23,630 bases of DNA from a virus. Positions 16,172-22,282 of this stretch are shown piece after piece. The translations under genes and the position numbers were made by a program. Each line of letters begins with the position of its first letter. Position 1 is the first letter of the stretch. The stretch covers positions 1-23,630 of the IMG/VR virus record IMGVR_UViG_3300023170_000173. One strand, given 5' to 3'. The notes under the pieces were generated by a model. The model saw nothing but the letters and a program-made list of their open reading frames with translations, searched no databases and was not told the DNA's origin.

Positions 16172-18595
16172 ATGCCTTTTGGTTCTTCACAATGGATGTA
16201 CGCTTCTGGTGGTTTTTACAATGGAGTTGCTACTCAGTCATTAAGGTTTGATAGTGGCAGTAGTGCTAGATTAGAAAAAACACCTAGTGCAAGTGATAGA
16301 GTGACTTGGACTTGGAGTGCTTGGGTAAAAAGGTCTAAAATAGGTGTTGAAAGGGCTATTTGGTCAGCAGGAAGTACATCTGGTTTTGCTTTGTTTTTTC
16401 ATAGTAGCGACCAATTAAGATGTTGGACACAAGGTGGTAATGGTGCAATTTATACTAATGCTGTTTTTCGTGATACAAGTGCTTGGTATCATATAGCCTT
16501 AACTGCAAAATCCTCTGGTAATTATTTTGAATTATACATAAATGGTGTTAAGGAAACATCTTTTTCATTTGATGGTAGGTCAACAAATCCTGGGGGTAAT
16601 GATACTGAAGTAAACAGTAATGCTATTCATTATTTGGGTGCTTGGAACAATGGTGGCTTACAATATTTTGATGGATACTTAGCAGATGTACACTTTATAG
16701 ATGGTACTTGTGTTGGTGATACTGGTGGTATTTTAGATGAATTTATAGAAATAAAAAATGGTGTTTGTATTCCCAAAGCATATACTGGCTCATATGGAAC
16801 TAATGGATATAGATTGCAATTTAATCAAACTGGAACTGGTACTGGCTCATCTAGCACAATAGGTGCTGATACTAGTGGTAATGCTAATCACTTTACATCT
16901 AGTGGTATAGTTGCTTCTGATTGTGATATGCCAGATAGTCCAGAGAATAATTGGTCAACAATGAACTCTCTAATAAATGGCTATGGCACAAACATTACTA
17001 TGTCAGAGGGTAATCTTGCAGGAACTGGAACATCTTCTCAATATAATAATACTTTAGGCACTATCTTGATGACTAGTGGCAAATGGTATTGGGAAATTTC
17101 AAGTGCTGATTTTAACAACTATGATATGTTAGGTATTGCAATAGAAACAGCAATACAAACTACAGATAGTACACCTTATGGACAAACTGGTGTTATAGCT
17201 TATGCTACTCAAGGTGCAGTTTATAATGAAAGTGCTAGTGGAACTGGTTCATATACAGATTTTCTTGATTCTGAAATTATAGGTATTGCAGTTGACTTAG
17301 ATTCTAGTCCAAGAACATTTAAATTTTATAATAATAATACTTTACAAGGAACAATAAATTTAAGTTCTAATTTTGATGATGTTGGCATATTGCCTTTTTT
17401 CTGCATAGGAAATACAGACACAATAAAGGTTAACTTTGGGCAGGATAGCTCTTTTGCAGGATTAAAAACGGCACAAGGCAACACAGATGATAATGGCATA
17501 GGTGACTTCTATTACAGTCCACCAACTGGCTATCTAGCATTATGTTCAGTCAATCTTCCAGAGCCTACTATTAGTCCTAATGCAGATACACAAGCTGATG
17601 ATTATTTTAATACAGTTATTTATGATGGTAATAACGATGCAACAAGAACTTTTGATGTTGGCTTTGTAAGTGATTGGTCTTGGTTTAAAGCTAGAAGTGG
17701 AGCAGGTTATGGACATCAATTATATGATAGTGTTAGAGGTGTACAGTTAACATTAAGAAGTAATACTTCTGATTCAGAAGCTACAAACTCAGAGGGCGTT
17801 CTTGATTTTGATGACAATGGATTATTAAAAATAGGAACTGATGCTTTCTTAAATGAAAGTGGCACTACTATGGTTATTTGGAACTGGAAAGCAGGAGGAA
17901 CTGCTGTAAGCAATACAGATGGTACTATAACAAGTTCAGTAAGTGCAAATACAGATGCAGGGTTTAGCATTGTTAGTTATAGTGGGAATGGTGTTAGTGG
18001 TGCAACGTTAGGTCACGGATTATCTCAAGCACCTAATTTTGCTATCTGCAAAAAAAGAAGTGCTACTGCAAATTGGAGAGTAGGTACTGACGGAACTGGT
18101 ACATTAATTGATGGTTATTTTAATTTAACTAATTCAATGGCAGCAGACAGCACAACCTATCAAGCCTTTAATTCATCAACGATTACTCTTGGTGATTCTC
18201 AAGATGTTAATGGTTCTGGTGTAACTACTTATATAATGTATGTATTTCATGATGTAGAAGGCTACAGTAAATTTGGTAGTTATACTGGTAATGGTTCATC
18301 AGATGGCACGTTTGTTTATACTGGATTTAGACCTGCTTGGTTGATGGTTAAGGTAACTAATATCTCTGGTGAAAATTGGCATATGTTTGATAGCGAAAGA
18401 GCACCATTTAATGTTGTTGTGCCAAGATTAATTGCAGATGATAGCACAGCAGAAAACAACAATGATAATATTTTAGATTTTACATCAAATGGGTTTAAAT
18501 GGCGAGATAGTAATGCAGGATATAATGGTAGTGGTAACACCTACATCTTCATGTGTTTTGCTGAAAATCCTTTTAAATATGCTAATGGAAGATAG
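16172..18595 (+). CDS. LamG/SPRY-domain virion protein with C-terminal triple repeat, likely host-surface binding
   Basis: An 807-residue protein directly after the fiber. It has a short start tag (MPFGSSQWMYASGGFY) of a type recurring in marine phage fiber-associated proteins. A LamG/concanavalin-type jelly roll follows (about 21-180: SLRFDSGSSARL, WTWSAWVKRS, AWYHIALTAK, FELYINGVKE, QYFDGYLADVHFIDGT). A SPRY-like domain spans about 300-425 (GKWYWEIS, MLGIAIE, IIGIAVDLDSSPRTFKFYNN, IKVNFGQ). Three related beta-rich units lie at about 476-573, 595-695 and 698-807. There is no signal peptide or hydrolase motif. Such domains bind glycans or proteins, so a receptor-binding or tail-tip role is likely. 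Codons are more T-rich than in the fiber, which may reflect separate ancestry. Confidence 0.82.
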   Translation: MPFGSSQWMYASGGFYNGVATQSLRFDSGSSARLEKTPSASDRVTWTWSAWVKRSKIGVERAIWSAGSTSGFALFFHSSDQLRCWTQGGNGAIYTNAVFRDTSAWYHIALTAKSSGNYFELYINGVKETSFSFDGRSTNPGGNDTEVNSNAIHYLGAWNNGGLQYFDGYLADVHFIDGTCVGDTGGILDEFIEIKNGVCIPKAYTGSYGTNGYRLQFNQTGTGTGSSSTIGADTSGNANHFTSSGIVASDCDMPDSPENNWSTMNSLINGYGTNITMSEGNLAGTGTSSQYNNTLGTILMTSGKWYWEISSADFNNYDMLGIAIETAIQTTDSTPYGQTGVIAYATQGAVYNESASGTGSYTDFLDSEIIGIAVDLDSSPRTFKFYNNNTLQGTINLSSNFDDVGILPFFCIGNTDTIKVNFGQDSSFAGLKTAQGNTDDNGIGDFYYSPPTGYLALCSVNLPEPTISPNADTQADDYFNTVIYDGNNDATRTFDVGFVSDWSWFKARSGAGYGHQLYDSVRGVQLTLRSNTSDSEATNSEGVLDFDDNGLLKIGTDAFLNESGTTMVIWNWKAGGTAVSNTDGTITSSVSANTDAGFSIVSYSGNGVSGATLGHGLSQAPNFAICKKRSATANWRVGTDGTGTLIDGYFNLTNSMAADSTTYQAFNSSTITLGDSQDVNGSGVTTYIMYVFHDVEGYSKFGSYTGNGSSDGTFVYTGFRPAWLMVKVTNISGENWHMFDSERAPFNVVVPRLIADDSTAENNNDNILDFTSNGFKWRDSNAGYNGSGNTYIFMCFAENPFKYANGR
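17597..18592 (+). repeat. Three diverged protein repeats of about 100 residues
   Basis: Units at residues 476-573, 595-695 and 698-807 of the LamG/SPRY protein share one pattern: aromatic-x(3-4)-Y-x-G-N, then an aromatic-containing segment before a Lys (SDWSWFKARS; APNFAICKKR; PAWLMVKVTN), a W or H plus D segment, and a closing SGxTxYI/V-type strand (SGTTMVIWNW; GVTTYIMYVFHD; SGNTYIFMCFAE). Identity is low, so this is an old duplication visible mainly at protein level. Confidence 0.65.
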
Positions 18596-18604
18596 GAGAC
18601 AATA

Positions 18605-19156
18605 ATGGCTTGGTTATACAATGGAAGAACTCTAAAAGTTGGCAAGAGTTGGACTGATGATAATGGATATAAACACCCTTATAATTGGGCATCAGCTTGG
18701 TCAGCAGAAGACAAAGAGCAATGGGGTGTAACGTGGCAAGATGACGTAGATACTAGCTATGATGAACGATTTTATTGGGCAAGAGATGTAGAACGTAGCC
18801 TAACAGATGTTAATGCAGTTGACGAAGACGATAATCCAATACTAGACCAAGATGGAAATCAAGTTGTTACTAAGGGTCTAAAAACTATTTGGATAGAAAG
18901 AACAAAAGCTACAGCACAAGAAAAATTGAATAAACACGATTGGCTGATTATTAGAAATGCAGAAAAGTCGACTGCTATACCATCAGAGATAAGCACTTAC
19001 AGAGATGCTGTAAGGACTGCAAGTGGAACAATAGAAACAGCTATAAATGCTTGTGCAGATTTAGATGCTTTCAAGGCTTTATTTGTAGTGCCTACAGATG
19101 ATGATGGTAATCCTACTGGCAATGCTCCCATATATGATTTCCCAGAGGAGGTGTAA
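18605..19156 (+). CDS. Probable tail fiber assembly chaperone
   Basis: A 183-residue protein after the receptor-binding genes. Its second half carries the pattern of small phage tail assembly chaperones: RTKATAQEKLNKHDWLIIRN followed by IPSEISTYRDAVRTASG (R..A...L...DW......P.....YRxAxR). The N-terminal half (WLYNGRTLKVGKSWTDDNGY) may recognise the fiber. Such proteins assist folding or trimerisation of the fiber encoded just upstream. The TAGGAGAC at the end of the LamG gene provides the ribosome site. A minor tail protein is the alternative. Confidence 0.68.
   Translation: MAWLYNGRTLKVGKSWTDDNGYKHPYNWASAWSAEDKEQWGVTWQDDVDTSYDERFYWARDVERSLTDVNAVDEDDNPILDQDGNQVVTKGLKTIWIERTKATAQEKLNKHDWLIIRNAEKSTAIPSEISTYRDAVRTASGTIETAINACADLDAFKALFVVPTDDDGNPTGNAPIYDFPEEV
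19146..19151 (+). promoter_or_regulatory. Strong ribosome site that fixes a TTG start
   Basis: AGGAGG, a perfect anti-16S match, lies inside the last codons of the chaperone gene and 5 bases before the TTG at 19157. No ATG or GTG is available at that spacing, so it identifies TTG as the start of the small membrane protein that follows. Confidence 0.75.
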
Positions 19157-19318
19157 TTGGTCAAAGCATCAGAAGTAAAAGCACAGATAGATACACATGA
19201 AGCAGTATGTGCTGAAAGATGGAAAGAAACTATTTTACGCATCAAACGTATAGAACATATAATGATTGGTACAGCAGGTACTATGATAATTATGATGGCA
19301 GGCTTATTACTGAGGTGA
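19157..19318 (+). CDS. Small XhlA-like membrane protein (TTG start)
   Basis: A 53-residue protein read from a TTG start with a perfect Shine-Dalgarno. Residues 1-33 form a charged amphipathic helix (EVKAQIDTHEAVCAERWKET, then ILRIKRIEH), and residues 36-52 are a hydrophobic membrane helix (MIGTAGTMIIMMAGLLL). This helix-then-TM layout resembles haemolysin XhlA-type proteins, which act beside holins in phage lysis cassettes. It opens the membrane-protein cluster upstream of the holin, which suits a lysis role. The start directly follows the chaperone stop with no gap. The lysis role is inferred. Confidence 0.72.
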   Translation: MVKASEVKAQIDTHEAVCAERWKETILRIKRIEHIMIGTAGTMIIMMAGLLLR

Positions 19319-19322
19319 CACT

Positions 19323-19793
19323 ATGCTTGAAATGCTAGTGGTTGCTAATTCTGCCTTTGCAATAATCAAACAAACTATACAAAATGGCAGAGAACTATCT
19401 TCAGCAGGTGCTGCAATCGCTAACTTTGTAAGTGCAGAAGAACAACTCAAACAAGATTTACATAAAAAAAAGAACAGTATTTGGACTAACTTTTTAGGTA
19501 AAACAGACAATGACCTAGAAGAGTTTATGGCTTTGGAAGAGATACGAGTTAAGAACGATCAGCTTAGAGAGTTCATGCAGCTATACGGCAGACCAGGTCT
19601 ATATAATGACTATGTTTCTTTTTGTGCAGAAGCTAGGAAGAATAGAAGGCAAGCTAAGATAGATGCTGAGAAACGTAAAGAGAAGATCAAAGACACAGTA
19701 TTGAAGGTAATACTAGCTATATTAATTACTGCTTTGTTGTCAGGTGTAGTTACTGTACTGGCAATCATAGCTAAGAAGAAAGGTATCATATGA
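19323..19793 (+). CDS. C-terminally membrane-anchored protein of the lysis module, function unknown
   Basis: A 156-residue protein. Residues 1-48 are helical (VVANSAFAIIKQTIQNGREL), 49-124 are charged and helical with LREFMQLYGRPGLYNDYV, and 126-150 form one clear membrane helix with a basic tail (KKKGII), so the bulk should face the cytoplasm. Proteins of this type are common in marine phage lysis regions, but I know no assigned role. The ribosome site GAGGTGA overlaps the preceding stop. The ATGA overlap with the next gene suggests coupling. Holin-accessory or inner-membrane virion protein are both possible. Confidence 0.68.
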   Translation: MLEMLVVANSAFAIIKQTIQNGRELSSAGAAIANFVSAEEQLKQDLHKKKNSIWTNFLGKTDNDLEEFMALEEIRVKNDQLREFMQLYGRPGLYNDYVSFCAEARKNRRQAKIDAEKRKEKIKDTVLKVILAILITALLSGVVTVLAIIAKKKGII

Positions 19794-19987
19794 CAGCTTT
19801 CTTACTTGCTTGCACAATGAATGGCATAGCTACTGGTGGTATATACTTCCAAAACGTAAACCATTGCATTGATTACAAAGACAAACTTAATCAACAAACC
19901 TTTATGAAAGATGATAAGCCACAAACATATGAGTGTATATGTAAGCTCGTACCTTTTGTGGATACAGAGAAAGTGAGGGTATACTAA
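19790..19987 (+). CDS. Small four-cysteine protein, function unknown
   Basis: A 65-residue protein with cysteines at 8, 26, 49 and 51 (FLLAC near the start; YECICKLVPFVD near the end). FLLAC resembles a lipobox, but only seven residues precede the Cys and none is basic. No earlier in-frame start exists because a stop lies at 19772-19774. A lipoprotein o-spanin role is therefore doubtful. The cysteines suggest disulfides in the periplasm or metal binding. It is flanked by membrane-protein genes with ATGA and TAATG overlaps. Confidence 0.62.
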   Translation: MTAFLLACTMNGIATGGIYFQNVNHCIDYKDKLNQQTFMKDDKPQTYECICKLVPFVDTEKVRVY

Positions 19988-20196
19988 TGGTTACAGTAGA
20001 ACAATTCCTTAAATGGAAGATACTACCAAGATGTATGATGCTTGCTAGTACAGTCATGTCATGGAGATGTGCTGAATGGTTTATGGATTTAGATGCACCA
20101 ACAGCAGCACAATCAGCATTTGTATCTGTGGTTATGGGTGTAATGACAGGTGTCTTTGGTATATGGATGGGTCACGAACATAAGGAGCATAAGTAA
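19987..20196 (+). CDS. Small two-TM, holin-like protein
   Basis: A 69-residue protein with two predicted membrane helices (about 12-33, PRCMMLASTVMSWRCAEWFM; about 43-61, SAFVSVVMGVMTGVFGIWMG) and a charged His/Lys tail (HEHKEHK). Size and topology resemble class II holins or antiholins, and the gene lies immediately upstream of the 3TM-superfamily holin and three genes before the endolysin. It shares a base with both neighbours (TAATG). It could tune lysis timing as a second holin or antiholin, or be a membrane protein unrelated to lysis. Confidence 0.62.
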   Translation: MVTVEQFLKWKILPRCMMLASTVMSWRCAEWFMDLDAPTAAQSAFVSVVMGVMTGVFGIWMGHEHKEHK

Positions 20197-20591
20197 TGTT
20201 AACAGCATTGATAGGACCAGTTACCAATTTAGTTGGTAAGTTTATAGAAGATAAAGATGCCAAGAATAAGTTGGCACATGAGATAGCAACTATGGCTGAA
20301 AAGCACGCCCAGGAGTTAGCTAAAGGACAACTAGAGATAAACAAGGCAGAAGCACAACATAAGTCAATCTTTGTTGCTGGTTGGAGACCTTTTATTGGCT
20401 GGACTTGTGGTGTAGCTTTGTGTTGGCACTTTGTCCTGGCACCAGTAACAATGTTCTTGTGTGCTTACATAGGTGTAACAATACCTGATCTCCCAACATT
20501 TGACATGGGATCACTTATGACTGTATTAATGGGTATGTTAGGATTAGGTGGTCTTAGAACTTATGAGAAGCAAAAAGGATTGACAAAATGA
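20196..20591 (+). CDS. Holin of the 3TM superfamily
   Basis: A 131-residue protein with the layout of the phage/GTA 3TM holin superfamily: an amphipathic N-terminal helix (LTALIGPVTNLVGKFIEDKD), a charged helix (LAHEIATMAEKHAQELAKGQ), then the hallmark WRPFIGWTCGVAL leading into membrane helices at about 65-92 and 104-121, with a basic C-terminus. Holins open the inner membrane to release or activate the endolysin, here an M15 enzyme without a signal peptide encoded two genes downstream. The ribosome site is AAGGAG at 20182-20187. TAATG and ATGA overlaps join it to its neighbours. Confidence 0.85.
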   Translation: MLTALIGPVTNLVGKFIEDKDAKNKLAHEIATMAEKHAQELAKGQLEINKAEAQHKSIFVAGWRPFIGWTCGVALCWHFVLAPVTMFLCAYIGVTIPDLPTFDMGSLMTVLMGMLGLGGLRTYEKQKGLTK

Positions 20592-20764
20592 GGTCAAAAT
20601 CTACAGTAAACAAATCAGGTAACTACACCAAGCCTACTATGAGAAAGCAGTTATTCCAAAGGATAAAGGCTGGTGGTAAAGGTGGTAAGCCTGGTCAATG
20701 GTCTGCAAGGAAAGCACAAATGCTTGCCAAGCAGTACAAAGCTAAAGGTGGTGGATATAAGTAA
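20588..20764 (+). CDS. Small basic protein with GGKPGQWSARKAQMLA motif
   Basis: A 58-residue, strongly Lys/Arg-rich protein. Its core reads RIKAGGKGGKPGQWSARKAQ then MLAKQYKAKGGGYK. This pattern recurs in many marine phages and, from memory, as the first half of larger proteins in giant DNA viruses (a DUF5872-like region). The function is unknown; charge suggests nucleic acid binding. The start overlaps the holin stop (ATGA), and the stop shares a base with the next, also basic, gene (TAATG). No cysteines, membrane helix or enzyme motif. Confidence 0.72.
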   Translation: MRSKSTVNKSGNYTKPTMRKQLFQRIKAGGKGGKPGQWSARKAQMLAKQYKAKGGGYK

Positions 20765-21024
20765 TGGCACTAACAAAGCGACAAAGATCCCTGAAATCGT
20801 GGACAAAACAGAAATGGCGTACTAAAAGTGGTAAACCTAGTACACAAGGGCGTAAAGCAACAGGTGAGCGTTATCTACCTGAGAAAGCGATTAAGGCTCT
20901 TAGTGCCAGTGAATACGCCAAGACTACGGCTGCTAAACGAAAAGCAACTAGAGCAGGTAGACAAGTATCTAAACAACCCAAAAAGATTGCAGCAAAAACG
21001 AAAAGATATAGAAAGGTTAAGTAA
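20764..21024 (+). CDS. Small basic protein with SGKPSTQGRKATGERYLP motif
   Basis: An 86-residue protein of high positive charge. Conserved-looking parts are LTKRQRSLKSWTKQKWRTKS, TGERYLPEKAIKALSASEYA, TTAAKRKATRAGRQVSKQP and a basic tail (KTKRYRKVK). I recognise this as a recurrent marine phage family, often adjacent to the WSARKAQ-type gene. A DNA-binding or virion role would suit the charge but is unproven. TAATG junctions on both sides link it to the preceding small gene and to the endolysin. Confidence 0.72.
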   Translation: MALTKRQRSLKSWTKQKWRTKSGKPSTQGRKATGERYLPEKAIKALSASEYAKTTAAKRKATRAGRQVSKQPKKIAAKTKRYRKVK

Positions 21025-21473
21025 TGTCAAAGCTGAGTCCAAACTTCTCTCTGAACGAATTAACGAAGAGTCAAACAGCAGAACGTAAAGGCATTGTCAA
21101 TGCTCCTAATGCTGATGAGATATATAACTTGAGGTTGTTAGCTGAGAATATCTTGCAGCCAATACGAGATAAGTTTGGTTCATTCATAGTATCAAGTGGT
21201 TACAGATGCCCAGAGTTATCTGTTGCTATAGGAAGTTCTGAGAATAGTCAGCACTGTAAAGGACAAGCAGCAGACTTTGAGGTAGCTGGTGTAGATAACT
21301 ACGAGCTTGCCAAATGGATAGAAGAAAACCTGGACTTTGACCAGTTAATCTTAGAATGTTATACTGGTGGTAACAGTGGCTGGATTCACTGTAGTTATGT
21401 TGATAAAGGAAGAAAAGAAACACTAACTTATGACAAGATTAACGGCTATAGAAGTGGTTTGATTAATGGCTAA
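21024..21473 (+). CDS. M15-family peptidase, endolysin
   Basis: A 149-residue zinc peptidase of the M15 (D-Ala-D-Ala carboxypeptidase-like) group that would cut peptidoglycan cross-bridges. Zinc-site residues are visible: His77 and Asp84 in SQHCKGQAADFEV, and His122 in GWIHCSYV. Upstream lie NFSLNELTKSQTA, a helix (NLRLLAENILQPIRDKFG) and VSSGYRCPELSVAIG, all usual for this family. Glu111 lies in the strand before the last zinc ligand. Length is normal for a single-domain phage M15 enzyme. There is no signal peptide, so release through the holin is expected. It overlaps the next gene by 8 bases (ATGGCTAA). Confidence 0.9.
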   Translation: MSKLSPNFSLNELTKSQTAERKGIVNAPNADEIYNLRLLAENILQPIRDKFGSFIVSSGYRCPELSVAIGSSENSQHCKGQAADFEVAGVDNYELAKWIEENLDFDQLILECYTGGNSGWIHCSYVDKGRKETLTYDKINGYRSGLING

Positions 21474-21771
21474 GACACCAGCATGGCAAAGAAAAGCAGG
21501 TAAGAATCCCAAGGGTGGATTAAATGCTAGGGGTAGAGCTTCTGCTAGAAAGCAGGGAATGAATCTAAAGGCACCAGTTAAGAAAGGTGACAATCCAAGA
21601 AGAGCAAGTTTTTTAGCTAGAATGGGAGGTATGCGTGGACCTGAAAGAGATAGTAAAGGAAAGCCTACAAGGTTATTGCTCTCGCTTCGTGCATGGGGTG
21701 CGAGTAGTAAGGCTGATGCTAAGCGAAAAGCTGCTGCAATTAGCAAACGTAACAAAGCCAAGAAAGGATAA
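21466..21771 (+). CDS. Small basic protein (DUF6321-like), function unknown
   Basis: A 101-residue, very basic protein. Its pattern, from memory, matches the DUF6321-type family of phage proteins: PAWQRKAGKNPKGGLNARGR, ASARKQGMNLKAPVKKGDNP, RRASFLARMGGMRGPERD and TRLLLSLRAWGASSKADAKR. No function is known; RNA/DNA binding or a packaged basic protein are possibilities. The 8-base overlap with the endolysin stop suggests coupled translation. It is third in a run of four lysine/arginine-rich small genes interleaved with the endolysin. Confidence 0.72.
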   Translation: MAKTPAWQRKAGKNPKGGLNARGRASARKQGMNLKAPVKKGDNPRRASFLARMGGMRGPERDSKGKPTRLLLSLRAWGASSKADAKRKAAAISKRNKAKKG

Positions 21772-21775
21772 AGAT

Positions 21776-21922
21776 ATGCCAATGGGAAAAGGAACTTATG
21801 GTTCTAAAAAAGGAAGACCAGCTAAGAAAAAGATGGCTGGTAATGGTTTAACTGCAAAGCAAAAGACATTGCCTAGTGCTTTGCAAAAAAAGATAATGAA
21901 GGCTAAGAAGAAAAAGAAGTAA
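21776..21922 (+). CDS. 48-residue polybasic protein at the end of the late operon
   Basis: MPMGKGTYGSKKGRPAKKKM, then NGLTAKQKTLPSALQKKI and a poly-Lys tail (AKKKKK). About a third of the residues are Lys. Short proteins beginning GKGTYGSKxGRP recur in marine phages; function unknown. I chose ATG 21776 because AAGG at 21764-21767 lies 8 bases upstream and the frame fits the neighbour spacing. The frame is open further back to 21635, but that part would overlap the preceding gene out of frame. The stop abuts the stop of the opposing operon, and the poly-Lys codons form the left arm of the palindrome at 21907-21938. Confidence 0.68.
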   Translation: MPMGKGTYGSKKGRPAKKKMAGNGLTAKQKTLPSALQKKIMKAKKKKK

Positions 21923-21938
21923 TTACTCTTTCTTTTTT
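21907..21938. terminator. AT-rich palindrome, probable bidirectional terminator
   Basis: Two 16-base arms (GAAGAAAAAGAAGTAA and TTACTCTTTCTTTTTT) pair at 14 of 16 positions counting G-T wobbles. The centre falls exactly between the two convergent stop codons (TAA at 21920-21922, TTA at 21923-21925). Either transcript would end in a U-rich arm. The stem is weak in GC, so efficiency is uncertain. Confidence 0.5.
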
Positions 21939-22282
21939 CGGTATCTGTATCGAACTCCGTCTCTTGATGGTCCATGTTTATGGTCATAGCTAGATCCACC
22001 AGTGACTAATTCAGATAAACTAGAGTGACCAGTATATACTTGTGTTGGTTCTCTAAAGACCCTGCCGTACTCTTTTTCGTTTACGGCTCTTGGATCATCA
22101 AGCACACTCCAATCTTCTAATTCTTCTTCAGTATCAACTACAACTGGTTTTAACTGTCCAACACCATGATAGATGCAGCTTTTGCATCTCCTTTGCAGGT
22201 TTCTCTTAGTGGTAACTTCTTTTAGTTTAGCACCACAAACATAGCAGTTCTCAAAGTCAATTCCAGCCTTGTTGTACTTCAT
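21923..22282 (-). CDS. Zinc-ribbon protein, function unknown
   Basis: A 119-residue protein with a CxxC-16-CxxC pattern (CYVC at 13-16, CKSC at 33-36) in a basic N-terminal region, then an acidic middle (VVVDTEEELEDWSVLDDPRA) and a basic C-terminus (RDGVRYRYRKKKE). The pattern fits a zinc ribbon that binds nucleic acid or protein. I chose the ATG ending at 22282 because GGAGAG (22287-22292) lies 4 bases upstream. A start at 22294 would add four residues but would sit on that ribosome site. It is last in the minus-strand operon and overlaps the end of the HTH gene by 26 bases. A transcription or DNA-metabolism factor is a guess. Confidence 0.68.
   Translation of the reverse strand: MKYNKAGIDFENCYVCGAKLKEVTTKRNLQRRCKSCIYHGVGQLKPVVVDTEEELEDWSVLDDPRAVNEKEYGRVFREPTQVYTGHSSLSELVTGGSSYDHKHGPSRDGVRYRYRKKKE

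Noticed and set aside
20828-21088. 86-codon GTG-started frame overlapping the second basic protein and the endolysin start
   Set aside because: It runs across two well-supported genes in another frame, has no ribosome site, and shows no recognisable motif.
21635-21775. Upstream extension of the 48-residue polybasic protein
   Set aside because: It would overlap the preceding gene out of frame; the ribosome site and spacing support the start at 21776.
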